Assembly: GCA_903884455.1 (NCBI GenBank)
Contig: CAISEW010000037.1
Coordinates: 16,161-80,160 of the forward strand
Origin: an uncultured Chloroflexota bacterium
GTDB taxonomy: Bacteria > Chloroflexota > Dehalococcoidia > GIF9 > AB-539-J10
DNA length: 64,000 nt
Direction of reading: 5' to 3'
The position numbers and the translations under genes were made by a program. Of the stretch, positions 16,125-23,625 are shown one piece after another; within the stretch, counting starts at the first letter, position 1, and each line of letters begins with the position of its first letter. The notes below the pieces were generated by a model that made no database searches, was not told where the DNA came from, and was given only the letters and a program-made list of their open reading frames with translations.

Positions 16125-16866
16125 GGTAAAAAATGTAATTGTCCGCTACGATACAGCCACCATCTTGGATGGCGCCAGCTTGACGGTAGAAAAAGGGGAG
16201 CTGGTGGGGCTCATCGGGCCCAACGGCGCGGGCAAGACCACTCTCCTCCGCGCTATCGCTGGTTTGATAAACTGGGACAGGGAAATTCTCAGGGGCACTA
16301 GGAAGTCCGATGTAACCTTTGAAGGCAGCATCGAATTTGAGGGGGAAAGGATTGACAAGCTATCGGCATTTGAAATCGCCAAGAAAGGTCTCCAGCTCTG
16401 CCCGCAAATGGGCCGGCCTTTCGTCGAGATGTCGGTCAAGGATAATCTCCTCGCCGGAGCCTACCTGTGCAAGAACAGGAAAGAAGCTGATGAGAGCCTG
16501 GTCAAAGTTTATGAACTGTTTCCCAGACTGAAAGAAAGGGAAAAGCAGCAATCGGGGACTTTATCCGGTGGGGAACGGCAGATGCTAGCTGTGGGACGCT
16601 CGCTGATGCGCCGGCCCAAATTCATGTTAGTCGATGAACCATCCAGCGGGCTGGCCCCCAAGATAAAAGATGACCTGTTCAAACGCGTGGAGGAGATTTA
16701 CCATGAATTGGGAGTCACCATACTCCTGGCTGAGCAGGATATCAGCTTTGCCTTCTCCCTCTCCAAGAGGAACTATGTTATGTCGAGGGGACACATCATC
16801 GCTCAGGGAACAGCCCAGGAATTGCTCAAAGACGAGACTATCAGGAAGACATACCTGGGCATGTAA
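16117..16866 (+). CDS. livF: Liv-type ABC transporter ATP-binding protein LivF
   Basis: 249 residues from a TTG start at 16117, chosen because AAGGAGGTG ends about 5 bases before it and the conserved N-terminus 'LLEVKNVIVRYD' begins there. Walker A 'GPNGAGKTT', signature 'LSGGERQMLAVGRSLM' and Walker B 'FMLVDEPSSGLAP' are intact. It forms the ATPase pair with LivG. An upstream TTG at 16087 would overlap livG more and has no ribosome site. The transcript runs into a repeat block. Confidence 0.88.
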   Translation: MLEVKNVIVRYDTATILDGASLTVEKGELVGLIGPNGAGKTTLLRAIAGLINWDREILRGTRKSDVTFEGSIEFEGERIDKLSAFEIAKKGLQLCPQMGRPFVEMSVKDNLLAGAYLCKNRKEADESLVKVYELFPRLKEREKQQSGTLSGGERQMLAVGRSLMRRPKFMLVDEPSSGLAPKIKDDLFKRVEEIYHELGVTILLAEQDISFAFSLSKRNYVMSRGHIIAQGTAQELLKDETIRKTYLGM

Positions 16867-16885
16867 ATAGCCACCCTGCCTTCCG

Positions 16886-17345
16886 TCGTTGCGAGGCTGA
16901 CGAAGTCAGTCGAAGCAATCTCTCCTTCGCACCTCGAAGTCAGTAGTCAGAATTCAGCATTCAGAAGATTCCCCTACTGACTACTGGCTACTGGATTCTG
17001 TATTCTTGTTACTACCACTATTTTTTGCTTTTTGCAGTTTAATTTTTTATTTACTGTTGCTCTGTCATTTTGCATGGGCTTGTCCCGACATTGTCGGGAT
17101 GAAATCGGCATTTGGAGCTTGGATTTTGACATTTGGAATTTAGCCAAGGGGATTGCCACGCTCCCGCCTGCCTGCTCGCCGTATGACTCCAGCAGGCGAG
17201 CCAAGCCTTGGCCTGCTTGCGCTAAAGCTTCAGCGAAGGCAAGCGGGCAGGTCGCTCGCAATGACAAAAAAGTAAGGTGCTTGCAATGACCCCCTCACTA
17301 TGTCGTTGCGAGGAGCCCGAAGGCGACGAAGCAATCTTGATGAGG
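16886..17345. repeat. Composite repeat, left arm of a large inverted pair
   Basis: Contains a hairpin repeat (16886-16923), a 'CAGTAGTCAGAATTCAG... TTCTTGTTACTACCA' block (16940-17020), an AT-rich block, a 'TTTGGAATTTAGCCAAGGGG' block (17132-17152), and the 'CTCCCGCCTGCC...GGGCAGGTCGCTCGCAATGAC' hairpin (17160-17264). The same blocks recur in the same order, reversed, at 22440-22690. The gene-free stretch 16867-17380 holds nothing else. Confidence 0.85.
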
Positions 17346-17380
17346 ACGGGGGAGTGGGGAAAAATAGAGTTAACTTCTTT

Positions 17381-18502
17381 TTAGTGAAGGGAGGCACTAC
17401 AGGCCCGGCATTCCTTACGCCAGAAACCATTAGTTAGCTTACAGCGTGGACACTCTCGCTCAATCTTATCCCGTATCCACACGGCAAGCCCTTCAGGCAT
17501 GAATAGCAGTATCACTATCACTACAACAGACAGAATAATAATCGGGCGATCAGTAAGAAACAGCACAAAGTGCTCGATTTTAATAAGCGGAACGAAGAAG
17601 GGGGTACTGGGAATTGAAAGGCCCCTGATAATATCCCCGAGGCGCGTCGAAAGGTCCATAAGCGGATAGAGGATGAAAACCCCGACAACTGCTCCGTAAA
17701 TGCTGACAATACCGCCAAATATTACCCATATTATGGCCTGAAAGGACATCGTGAGGGAAAGGCTGGAGGGGCCGACAGACTGTATCACATGGGTAAATAA
17801 GGCGCCGGCAAGCCCGGCGAAAAGGCCGCCGATGGCAAAAGCCAGCAGCTTGTATCTTACGGTGTTTATTCCTGAGGCACGGGCAGCAATCTCATCTTCT
17901 CGGATGGCATGGAAGATTAGTCCGGTCCTGATATTACTGCTCCCGGCATCGGTGAGCTTCCACATTATAAGCACCGATACCGTCATCGCTATCAAACATA
18001 TATAATATCTCTGCACCTCCGAGCCGGCAAGAGCAGGAAGCGCAGCTATGCCATTTTCGCCGCCGGTATACTCTCTGAGAGATACGACTACTCCCGCCAG
18101 CATGAGAGGAAAGGCCAGGGTAAGCAGTGATAAGTAAGGGCCTCTCAGCCTCAGAGCCGGAAAACATGTGAGTACTCCTGTCACTACAGCGATCAGAACA
18201 CTCAGTGGTATCGTCGCCCACGGCTGCCAACCCAGATATTTGTACAGAAGTGCCGAACTGTATGCTGCCACCCCGAAGAACAGAGCATGGCCAAAATTCA
18301 GCTGTCCAGTATAACCAGATAACAAGTCCCAGCTCACAGCAAAAATAGTGAATATGCTGGCGAAGGTAAACATGATCACATAAAAGCGTTGGTCCGTAAT
18401 CAGCGGAAGAGTAAACAGGAAGACAAAGAAAATGATGGCAAGAAGTCGGCCGGGAACTGGTAGCACTCCATATTGGAAACTCTTGAGCAGCCGTCTCAAC
18501 AA
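17381..18502 (-). CDS. livM: Liv-type ABC permease LivM with C-terminal zinc ribbon
   Basis: 373 residues with about 9-10 membrane segments. 'LSGYTGQLNFGHALFFGVAAYSSALL' (about 61-86) is the LivM signature region. After the last span the protein adds 'MPEGLAVWIRDKIE' and a CxxC-x10-CxxC module (C351, C354, C365, C368), which looks like a zinc ribbon; this is not part of standard LivM. It lies one base after the LivH stop and is the end of the minus-strand liv unit. Its ATPases are on the plus strand just across the repeat block. Confidence 0.88.
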   Translation of the reverse strand: MLRRLLKSFQYGVLPVPGRLLAIIFFVFLFTLPLITDQRFYVIMFTFASIFTIFAVSWDLLSGYTGQLNFGHALFFGVAAYSSALLYKYLGWQPWATIPLSVLIAVVTGVLTCFPALRLRGPYLSLLTLAFPLMLAGVVVSLREYTGGENGIAALPALAGSEVQRYYICLIAMTVSVLIMWKLTDAGSSNIRTGLIFHAIREDEIAARASGINTVRYKLLAFAIGGLFAGLAGALFTHVIQSVGPSSLSLTMSFQAIIWVIFGGIVSIYGAVVGVFILYPLMDLSTRLGDIIRGLSIPSTPFFVPLIKIEHFVLFLTDRPIIILSVVVIVILLFMPEGLAVWIRDKIERECPRCKLTNGFWRKECRACSASLH

Positions 18503-18503
18503 T

Positions 18504-19376
18504 TTACAGTTTCTCCTCTTCGAACATTGTACCGAACAATCCGGCTGGTCTGACTATGAGCACTATGACCATAGCCAGCAGGATAATCGTCCCTGTCAGG
18601 TAACCCCCATTAGGTATCAGAAAGCTGGCCATTTGCTCGACCAATGCTATGATGAAAGCCCCGATGATGCTCCCCTTGATGCTTCCCAGTCCTCCCAATG
18701 TCACAATTACCATGACCGTCACCAAGGGCGCCCCCCACATGCCAGGTCTGACTCCCTCTAGCGGTGCCAATAGGATACCAGCAACCACTGCCAGGGCTAC
18801 GCTTAGCCCCATGGTTACCAGCAGTATCCTGGAAGCACTTATCCCCATGAGGCCTGCAATCTCGGCGTCCTGTGCCGTAGCCCTGATGGCTATCCCCAGC
18901 TTTGTCTTTGTTAGAAGCAGCAACACCATGATAATAGCCAACGCCGCTACCCCAACTGTCAATAGCTGCTGGTTGAGGATGCGAACCCCCGCTATGTCCA
19001 CGTATCCTCCGATAAGAGAGGGAACCCCCCGAGTCTCACCGCCAAAACGCCAGAGCAGAGCACTCTCCATAATCATGACTAAAGCGATGGTAATGATCAA
19101 TACAGCAGCATGATGCTCGCGTACCCGGTCAATAATGAAGCGGTAGACTAAGATACCTAGAAGGGTAACGACAACTATCGTCACGGCGATTGCTTCAATG
19201 TAGCCCAAGCCAATTTTCTTGGTACAATAGAACAGGCCGAAGGCTGCCAGCATGAAAAATCCCGTATGAGCCATGTTAACCAAGCGGGCCACGCCGAAGA
19301 TAAGAGAAAAGCCTATCGCCAGGAGGGCATATATACCTCCGTTCACCACCGCGTAAGTTATAACTATGGCAGCCAC
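18504..19376 (-). CDS. livH: Liv-type ABC permease LivH
   Basis: 290 residues, mostly membrane. 'NGGIYALLAIGFSLIFGVARLVNMAHTGFFML' (about 13-44) is the classic LivH start, and 'MGISASRILLVTMGLSVALAVVAGILLAPLEG' is the EAA-like loop. It pairs with LivM to form the translocation pore. It starts about 40 bp after a terminator hairpin, so it probably has its own promoter or is separated from the binding-protein unit by the inserted GIY-YIG gene and repeats. Confidence 0.9.
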   Translation of the reverse strand: MAAIVITYAVVNGGIYALLAIGFSLIFGVARLVNMAHTGFFMLAAFGLFYCTKKIGLGYIEAIAVTIVVVTLLGILVYRFIIDRVREHHAAVLIITIALVMIMESALLWRFGGETRGVPSLIGGYVDIAGVRILNQQLLTVGVAALAIIMVLLLLTKTKLGIAIRATAQDAEIAGLMGISASRILLVTMGLSVALAVVAGILLAPLEGVRPGMWGAPLVTVMVIVTLGGLGSIKGSIIGAFIIALVEQMASFLIPNGGYLTGTIILLAMVIVLIVRPAGLFGTMFEEEKL

Positions 19377-19410
19377 GGCACTTTAATCCCCAAAACAAGA
19401 AAGGGAAGCC

Positions 19411-19437
19411 AAAGAAAAGGCGGGGATAACCCCCGCC
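19411..19437 (-). terminator. Hairpin terminator upstream of livH
   Basis: GGCGGGG/CCCCGCC stem (19419-19425 with 19431-19437), loop of five, then TTTTCTTT on the minus strand. It would end transcripts coming from the GIY-YIG side. Confidence 0.65.
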
Positions 19438-19599
19438 CCTCCTACAAAGTCTGTGATTCCGGTCGTTTGATTAATTCTGGGCACTTTGCAAACCCTTCAC
19501 TGTCCGTTCAATTGGCAGATACTATATATTACATCTCCCCGCCTTGTCAAGGGTTTTCCCCGAGTCTTGGGATTTTCCGACAATTTTATCTCAAACTTA

Positions 19600-19795
19600 A
19601 CTGTCATTGCGAGCACCTGCCCGCCAAGGCTTGGCTCGCCTGCTGGAGTCATACGGCGAGCAGGCAGGCGGGAGCGCGGCAATCCCCTGTTCCCACAGAG
19701 ATTGCTTCGGCTGACTTCGTCAGCCTCGCAACGACACGAAGAGGGGGTGTCTTTGCGAGCACCTGAAAGGTGCGTGGCAATCTCATAATTCATCA
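19600..19795. repeat. Hairpin repeats abutting the GIY-YIG gene
   Basis: Includes a 'GTCATTGCGAGCACCTGCCCGCC...GGCGGGAGCGCGGCAATCC' unit (19602-19687), related to the large inverted pair, a 'GATTGCTTCGGCTGACTTCG...CGCAACGAC' unit, and a 'GCGAGCACCTGAAAGGTGCGTGGCAATCTC' unit that ends at the GIY-YIG stop codon. The rest of 19377-19782 is AT-rich and gene-free. Confidence 0.85.
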
Positions 19796-20070
19796 TACAG
19801 GTCACGCCATTCTCTGTTTGTACTATTAATTAACTGAACCTTCTTTTGTCTTGAGCCAGCCTTTATCTGCTTCTCCCTCAAAATGGCGTTTTCTATGTCC
19901 TCAAAGACCTCGTAATATACAACTTTGACAATGTTGTATTTCTTGGTGAATCCATCAGCCAGCCTTTCCTTGTGCTCGTAGACTCTTCTTATTAAATCGT
20001 TGGTGACACCCACGTAAAGCACGGTATTCCTTACGTTGGTCATTATGTAAACGTAGTATTGCTTACTCAC
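19783..20070 (-). CDS. Small GIY-YIG nuclease-domain protein
   Basis: 95 residues. 'YYVYIMTN...VLYVGVTNDLIRRVYEHK' (about 5-33) is the GIY-YIG core; Arg in 'DLIRRVYEHK' and Glu in 'ENAILREKQIKAGSR' are the expected catalytic residues. Proteins of this size (YhbQ/UPF0213-like) are orphan nuclease domains of unclear function. Both ends lie in dispersed repeats: one repeat unit ends at its stop codon and another begins about 15 bp before its start. It sits between the liv binding-protein unit and livHM, so it may have arrived with the repeats. Confidence 0.85.
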   Translation of the reverse strand: MSKQYYVYIMTNVRNTVLYVGVTNDLIRRVYEHKERLADGFTKKYNIVKVVYYEVFEDIENAILREKQIKAGSRQKKVQLINSTNREWRDLYDEL

Positions 20071-20084
20071 CCACTATATTATAC

Positions 20085-20150
20085 TAGAGCTTGCGGAGCC
20101 TGTTCCGAAGCATAAGCGAGGAATCTCGGCTCCTCGCAACGACAAGAGGC
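20085..20150. repeat. Hairpin repeat upstream of the GIY-YIG gene
   Basis: 'CTTGCGGAGCCTGTTCCGAAGC' followed by 'GAGGAATCTCGGCTCCTCGCAACGAC'. The same words occur at 11745-11800 in the other orientation. Confidence 0.75.
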
Positions 20151-20156
20151 GGCCGG

Positions 20157-20193
20157 TAAAAAACCGGAGGCCCCGGCTCAGCCGGGGCCTCCG
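20157..20193 (-). terminator. Strong terminator of the binding-protein unit
   Basis: Twelve-bp GC stem (20166-20177 with 20181-20192), loop TCA on the plus strand, followed on the minus strand by GGTTTTTTACC. It lies 31 bp past the small lipoprotein stop. Confidence 0.9.
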
Positions 20194-20224
20194 CAGGACT
20201 TGTCACCAGGTTAGATAGGTTAGA

Positions 20225-20488
20225 TTACCAGGTAGACCAGTTCCCGGTCATCCAGCTGGGTATGGCCATGCTTCCAGTGCCCGCATACTCGACGGCAGTC
20301 CAGTTCATACCAAGGAATGCCCTCGAAATAATGTTCGAATACGGCCAAGAAGCTGCCTTTGGAAAGACGCCAACCTGGGTGCCATTTCCTACCTCTCTGG
20401 TGGTTCCTCCACCACAGCCAGGTAGTGCCATAGCTAGCAGACCTAGCAACAAGAGACAACTAATAACCACTAAAATCGTTCTTTTCAT
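20225..20488 (-). CDS. Small lipoprotein of unknown function
   Basis: 87 residues from the ATG at 20488, which has AAAGGAGG 9 bases upstream; an ATG six bases earlier is too close to it. The first 28 residues form a lipoprotein signal peptide ending in the lipobox 'ALPGC'. The mature part is about 60 residues, rich in Trp, Gly and Asn ('ASWPYSNII', 'SWMTGNWSTW'), without Cys. It lies 16 bp past the binding-protein stop and before a strong terminator, so it is co-transcribed with it. It could be a short accessory subunit or the stub of a larger lipoprotein. I recognise no family. Confidence 0.6.
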   Translation of the reverse strand: MKRTILVVISCLLLLGLLAMALPGCGGGTTREVGNGTQVGVFPKAASWPYSNIISRAFLGMNWTAVEYAGTGSMAIPSWMTGNWSTW

Positions 20489-20509
20489 TTCCATTACCTC
20501 CTTTATCCC

Positions 20510-21940
20510 TTACACCTTCCGCCATTGCATAAATATGCCGGTCACCCAGCTTGGACCAAAAACCAAGTCATGGGGGTTAAATGATGGCATTGTGTAGTTG
20601 GATGCAGCAAAGGGCTCAGGAACGTAGCCGGTCGCACCCCACAAAGAGTCTATCTGAGTGTCGTTGAGTGCTGGCAGCAACATGCCATACGTCCCATAGT
20701 TCCACCTCATTGTGGTGCCATCCCACATCGGGAAAAAGGCGTTTACACCACTTGTGCCGGTCATCTTATTGTTCAAGTCTTCAAAGTAAGGAATAAGGGC
20801 ATCAACAGAAGCTTGAACGCTCGTAGCATTACTACCATCCCATCCCTTGTTTAAGATGGCAGCCTTCAGATTATACATAACATCATAGGCAGCTGCGGTA
20901 TAGGAGGGGAACTTACCATATGCCGCCTGGAACGCGCTAAGGAAAGGTAGCGTCTTCACGGTCTGATTTAGACCCGGTGCCCAGGTTCCCATGGTAATTT
21001 CATACTCGCAATAACCTTCGGTATCCTCCCAGAAGGTTGACTCCTGGGCTAATACATTAATGCCTGCCGCAATAGCTGGTATCCCCAGCTCGCCTTTCTT
21101 CTGACTGAAGACAGTGCCAACTGGCCCGGACATGATAGTGAAAATAACTTCACACTTGTCGGCTTTAAGCGCATTCAGTGCGGGAGTAACTATGCTTGAG
21201 CCAGCGGTGTCAGAAACTGTCTTTATGGCGCCCAGCGACCAGCCAAATAACGGCCCAAACGCAGGTATGCGGCTCTGGAATGCCGCTACCATCGGGGCGG
21301 CCCATTCTAGGCTCTCAGCGAATATGCCAATTCTAACTGTCTTATTAGAGGTACCATTGCTTCCATAGACGTACGGCTCCCATCCCGTCGCGTTTCGTAC
21401 GGTGTCAGTGACCATTTTCAGCATCTGGAAACAGGCGGTTATCAGAAAAGAGCTATTAAATGGGCTGGCTCTGAAGATGTACTTCTGGTTCCCGTAGGTG
21501 CCGGGATTGACTTTGTAGTATGGGACATACATTAATAGGGTTGCAGTAGCGGCACCAACGATCATAAACATCGGCGTCCTATTGAGAACAATGGGTATCT
21601 CGGTGTTCACGCCTTCTGTCCGGAAGCCGCCGATAACAAGCTTGCAATCTAGGTTGGCATCTAGCTTGGCTGCAAGCTTGGTTCCCGCCGCGGCAGAGTC
21701 ACTGATTTCGTTGGTGTCACATGAAATCACAGTGAAGTTATACGAAGTGCCGTTGACGGTGAAGCTGCCAATTTCGTTGGCTGCCAGTAGGGCGCCTCTC
21801 AACATGTCTTGCCCTTGTACATACGCCATTGGCCCGGCTATGATGACCTTGATTGTGGGGGTAGCGGCGCTGGCCATGCTAGGTAGCACCAACCCTATCA
21901 CCATAAGACTGGCAATAATTAGAAAAATAATCCTTTTCAA
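20510..21940 (-). CDS. Liv-type ABC transporter substrate-binding protein (copy A)
   Basis: 476 residues from the TTG at 21940, chosen because AAAGGAGG lies 8 bases upstream and the signal peptide 'LKRIIFLIIASLMVIGLVLPSMASA' starts there. A signal-peptidase I site (AxA) follows, so it is exported and not a lipoprotein. The mature part is a type I periplasmic-binding fold ('PTIKVIIAGPMAYVQGQDMLRGALLAANEIG'). It contains several Asn-x-Thr sequences and a long aromatic C-terminal tail. It is about 30% longer than E. coli LivJ, like binding proteins for aromatic acids in anaerobes. It shares domain order, C-terminus type and leader RNA with the gene at 37186. Confidence 0.85.
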   Translation of the reverse strand: MKRIIFLIIASLMVIGLVLPSMASAATPTIKVIIAGPMAYVQGQDMLRGALLAANEIGSFTVNGTSYNFTVISCDTNEISDSAAAGTKLAAKLDANLDCKLVIGGFRTEGVNTEIPIVLNRTPMFMIVGAATATLLMYVPYYKVNPGTYGNQKYIFRASPFNSSFLITACFQMLKMVTDTVRNATGWEPYVYGSNGTSNKTVRIGIFAESLEWAAPMVAAFQSRIPAFGPLFGWSLGAIKTVSDTAGSSIVTPALNALKADKCEVIFTIMSGPVGTVFSQKKGELGIPAIAAGINVLAQESTFWEDTEGYCEYEITMGTWAPGLNQTVKTLPFLSAFQAAYGKFPSYTAAAYDVMYNLKAAILNKGWDGSNATSVQASVDALIPYFEDLNNKMTGTSGVNAFFPMWDGTTMRWNYGTYGMLLPALNDTQIDSLWGATGYVPEPFAASNYTMPSFNPHDLVFGPSWVTGIFMQWRKV

Positions 21941-22075
21941 ATCTTCAACCTCCTTTGTTTGTGGTTGCTCCCATTTCATCGGAGCTAACCTTCGCTGCTG
22001 GAACAAACCGGTCGACACCGGTTGCCTCCAGCAACCTTAGTCTTTATACATTACCCGATAGACCCACCTCCTTTC
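21941..22075 (-). promoter_or_regulatory. Conserved hairpin leader, copy A
   Basis: Upstream of binding protein A. On the minus strand an outer stem TGCTGGA/TCCAGCA (22033-22027 with 22002-21996) encloses an inner stem AACCGGT/ACCGGTT (22023-22017 with 22012-22006). A third hairpin follows with GCTCC/GGAGC arms near 21986-21968, then the ribosome site. A possible -10 box TATAAA lies about 10 bp before the first stem. Nearly the same arrangement precedes the gene at 37186. Confidence 0.7.
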
Positions 22076-22394
22076 GTGCTTTTGGTCTTCCGATTTTTTG
22101 TTGCCCGTGGGGGCAAGCCTGGAAAGGGAGACCAAATAAATTCGTTGGGAACTCGACCTTTTGACTATCTGCGATTCTTGTTGTCAATTTGATTGCTGCC
22201 AGATCCCCCCGAGCCTCCATTTTTCTCTTCCTATACCTCCTTTAATTATATCTTATCTCCCCGTCTTTGTCAATCAACCTTATCCCTTGTGTGCGCTTTA
22301 CTCTGTCATTTTTTCTTTTACTACTTGAAGTGTAACATCTAAATATTAAAATGCTGTTAAGGGGTAAGAAGGGGGTCAACTCTATTTTTCTCCA

Positions 22395-22690
22395 CGCCTA
22401 TTCCTGCAGAGATTGCTTCGTCGCCTTCGGCTCCTCGCAACGACAGAAAGGGGGCTGTCATTACGAGCCATTTCCTTTTTGTCATTGCGAGCGACCTGCC
22501 CGCCAAGGCTTGGCAGGCGGGAGCGTGGCAATCCCCTTGGCTAAATTCCAAATGCCAAACTCCAAGCTCCAAACAAATCCCTTCGAAATGCAAAAAGCAA
22601 AAATAATGGTAGTAACAAGAATACAGAATTCAGTAGCCAGTAGGGGAATCTTCTGAATACTGAATTCTGACTACTGGCTACTAATTTTAG
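22395..22690. repeat. Composite repeat, right arm of the large inverted pair
   Basis: Carries, in reverse order and on the opposite strand, the blocks described at 16940-17264: 'GTCATTGCGAGCGACCTGCCCGCC...GGCGGGAGCGTGGCAATCC', 'CCCCTTGGCTAAATTCC', 'TGGTAGTAACAAGAATACAG' and 'CTGAATTCTGACTACTGGCTACT'. Its end provides the last codons of nadA. The stretch 22076-22394 shows an AT-rich block near 22290-22350 but no gene. Confidence 0.88.
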
Positions 22691-23625
22691 GATTTGGTGC
22701 TTGGGATTTGGAATTTCCCCTGGAGCATCTTATCCACGGCAGCTATCGCTTTAAGGCGAATTTCCCGGGGGACCTTCACCTCAGGACTCATCTCTTCCAG
22801 AGACCACAGGACTTTCTCCAGGGTAATCAACTTCATGTTGGGACAGATTGCCTGCTCGGAAACAGGAATAAACCTCTTGCCGGGACTCTCTTTTCTAAGC
22901 CGGTGTATTAATCCTATCTCCGTGCCCACAACCATCTCTCTGACCTCATCCCGCCGGGCATATCTACACATCCCGCTGGTGCTGGTTACTTCGTCGGCCA
23001 GGGCGATGACCTCCGGCTTACATTCGGGATGAACTACCACCTTAGCTTGAGGATATTCCCGCTTCAACTCCTTTATCGTCTCAGGCTCTATCCTGGCATG
23101 GGTGGGGCAGAAGCCGGGCCAAAGAATCATCTTTTTGCCTGTCCTGGCCGAGACATAATGCCCGAGATACTGGTCAGGGACAAATAATATCTCCGGAGCA
23201 TCCAGGCTCTCTACAATCTCGACGGCATTGGCGGAGGTACAGCAGATATCTGACTCTGCCTTGACTTCGGCTGAGGAGTTGATATAGCAGACCACCACTG
23301 CTTGAGGATGTTCCTTTTTCTTCGCTCGCAGTTGCTTAGCGGTAATCATATCCGCCATGGGGCAGCCAGCATTCATATCAGGCAGCAAAACCACCTTATC
23401 GGGACAAATGATGGAGGCTGTTTCCGCCATGAAGTGAACTCCGCAAAACACGATTACATCGGCATCGGTTTTAGCCGCATTCTGGCTCAGCTCCAGAGAA
23501 TCGCCGAGGAAGTCGGCTATATCCTGAACCTCATCCCGTTGATAGTTATGGACCAGGATAACAGCATTCTTTTTTTTCTTAAGAGCCGAGATTTTCTCGA
23601 CCAGTCCAGCATCCCTATTTTCCAT
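22687..23625 (-). CDS. nadA: Quinolinate synthase NadA
   Basis: 312 residues. The three 4Fe-4S ligands are in 'NAGCPMAD' (about 86-93), 'HPECKPE' (about 198-204) and 'QAICPNMK' (about 268-275). 'LVHNYQRDEVQDIADFLGDSLELS' opens the first domain. It condenses iminoaspartate and DHAP to quinolinate in NAD synthesis. No nadB or nadC is adjacent. The last seven or so codons (QIPSTKS) and the stop lie in the 'AAATTCCAAATCCCAAGC' block of the dispersed repeat, so the repeat has supplied the C-terminus. The stop is 10 bp into the next gene's side of the transcript unit with fdhD upstream. Confidence 0.92.
   Translation of the reverse strand: MENRDAGLVEKISALKKKKNAVILVHNYQRDEVQDIADFLGDSLELSQNAAKTDADVIVFCGVHFMAETASIICPDKVVLLPDMNAGCPMADMITAKQLRAKKKEHPQAVVVCYINSSAEVKAESDICCTSANAVEIVESLDAPEILFVPDQYLGHYVSARTGKKMILWPGFCPTHARIEPETIKELKREYPQAKVVVHPECKPEVIALADEVTSTSGMCRYARRDEVREMVVGTEIGLIHRLRKESPGKRFIPVSEQAICPNMKLITLEKVLWSLEEMSPEVKVPREIRLKAIAAVDKMLQGKFQIPSTKS

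Noticed and set aside
21941-22018. Longer start for binding protein A
   Set aside because: The added 26 codons lie in the structured leader; the TTG at 21940 has the ribosome site and begins the signal peptide, as in copy B.
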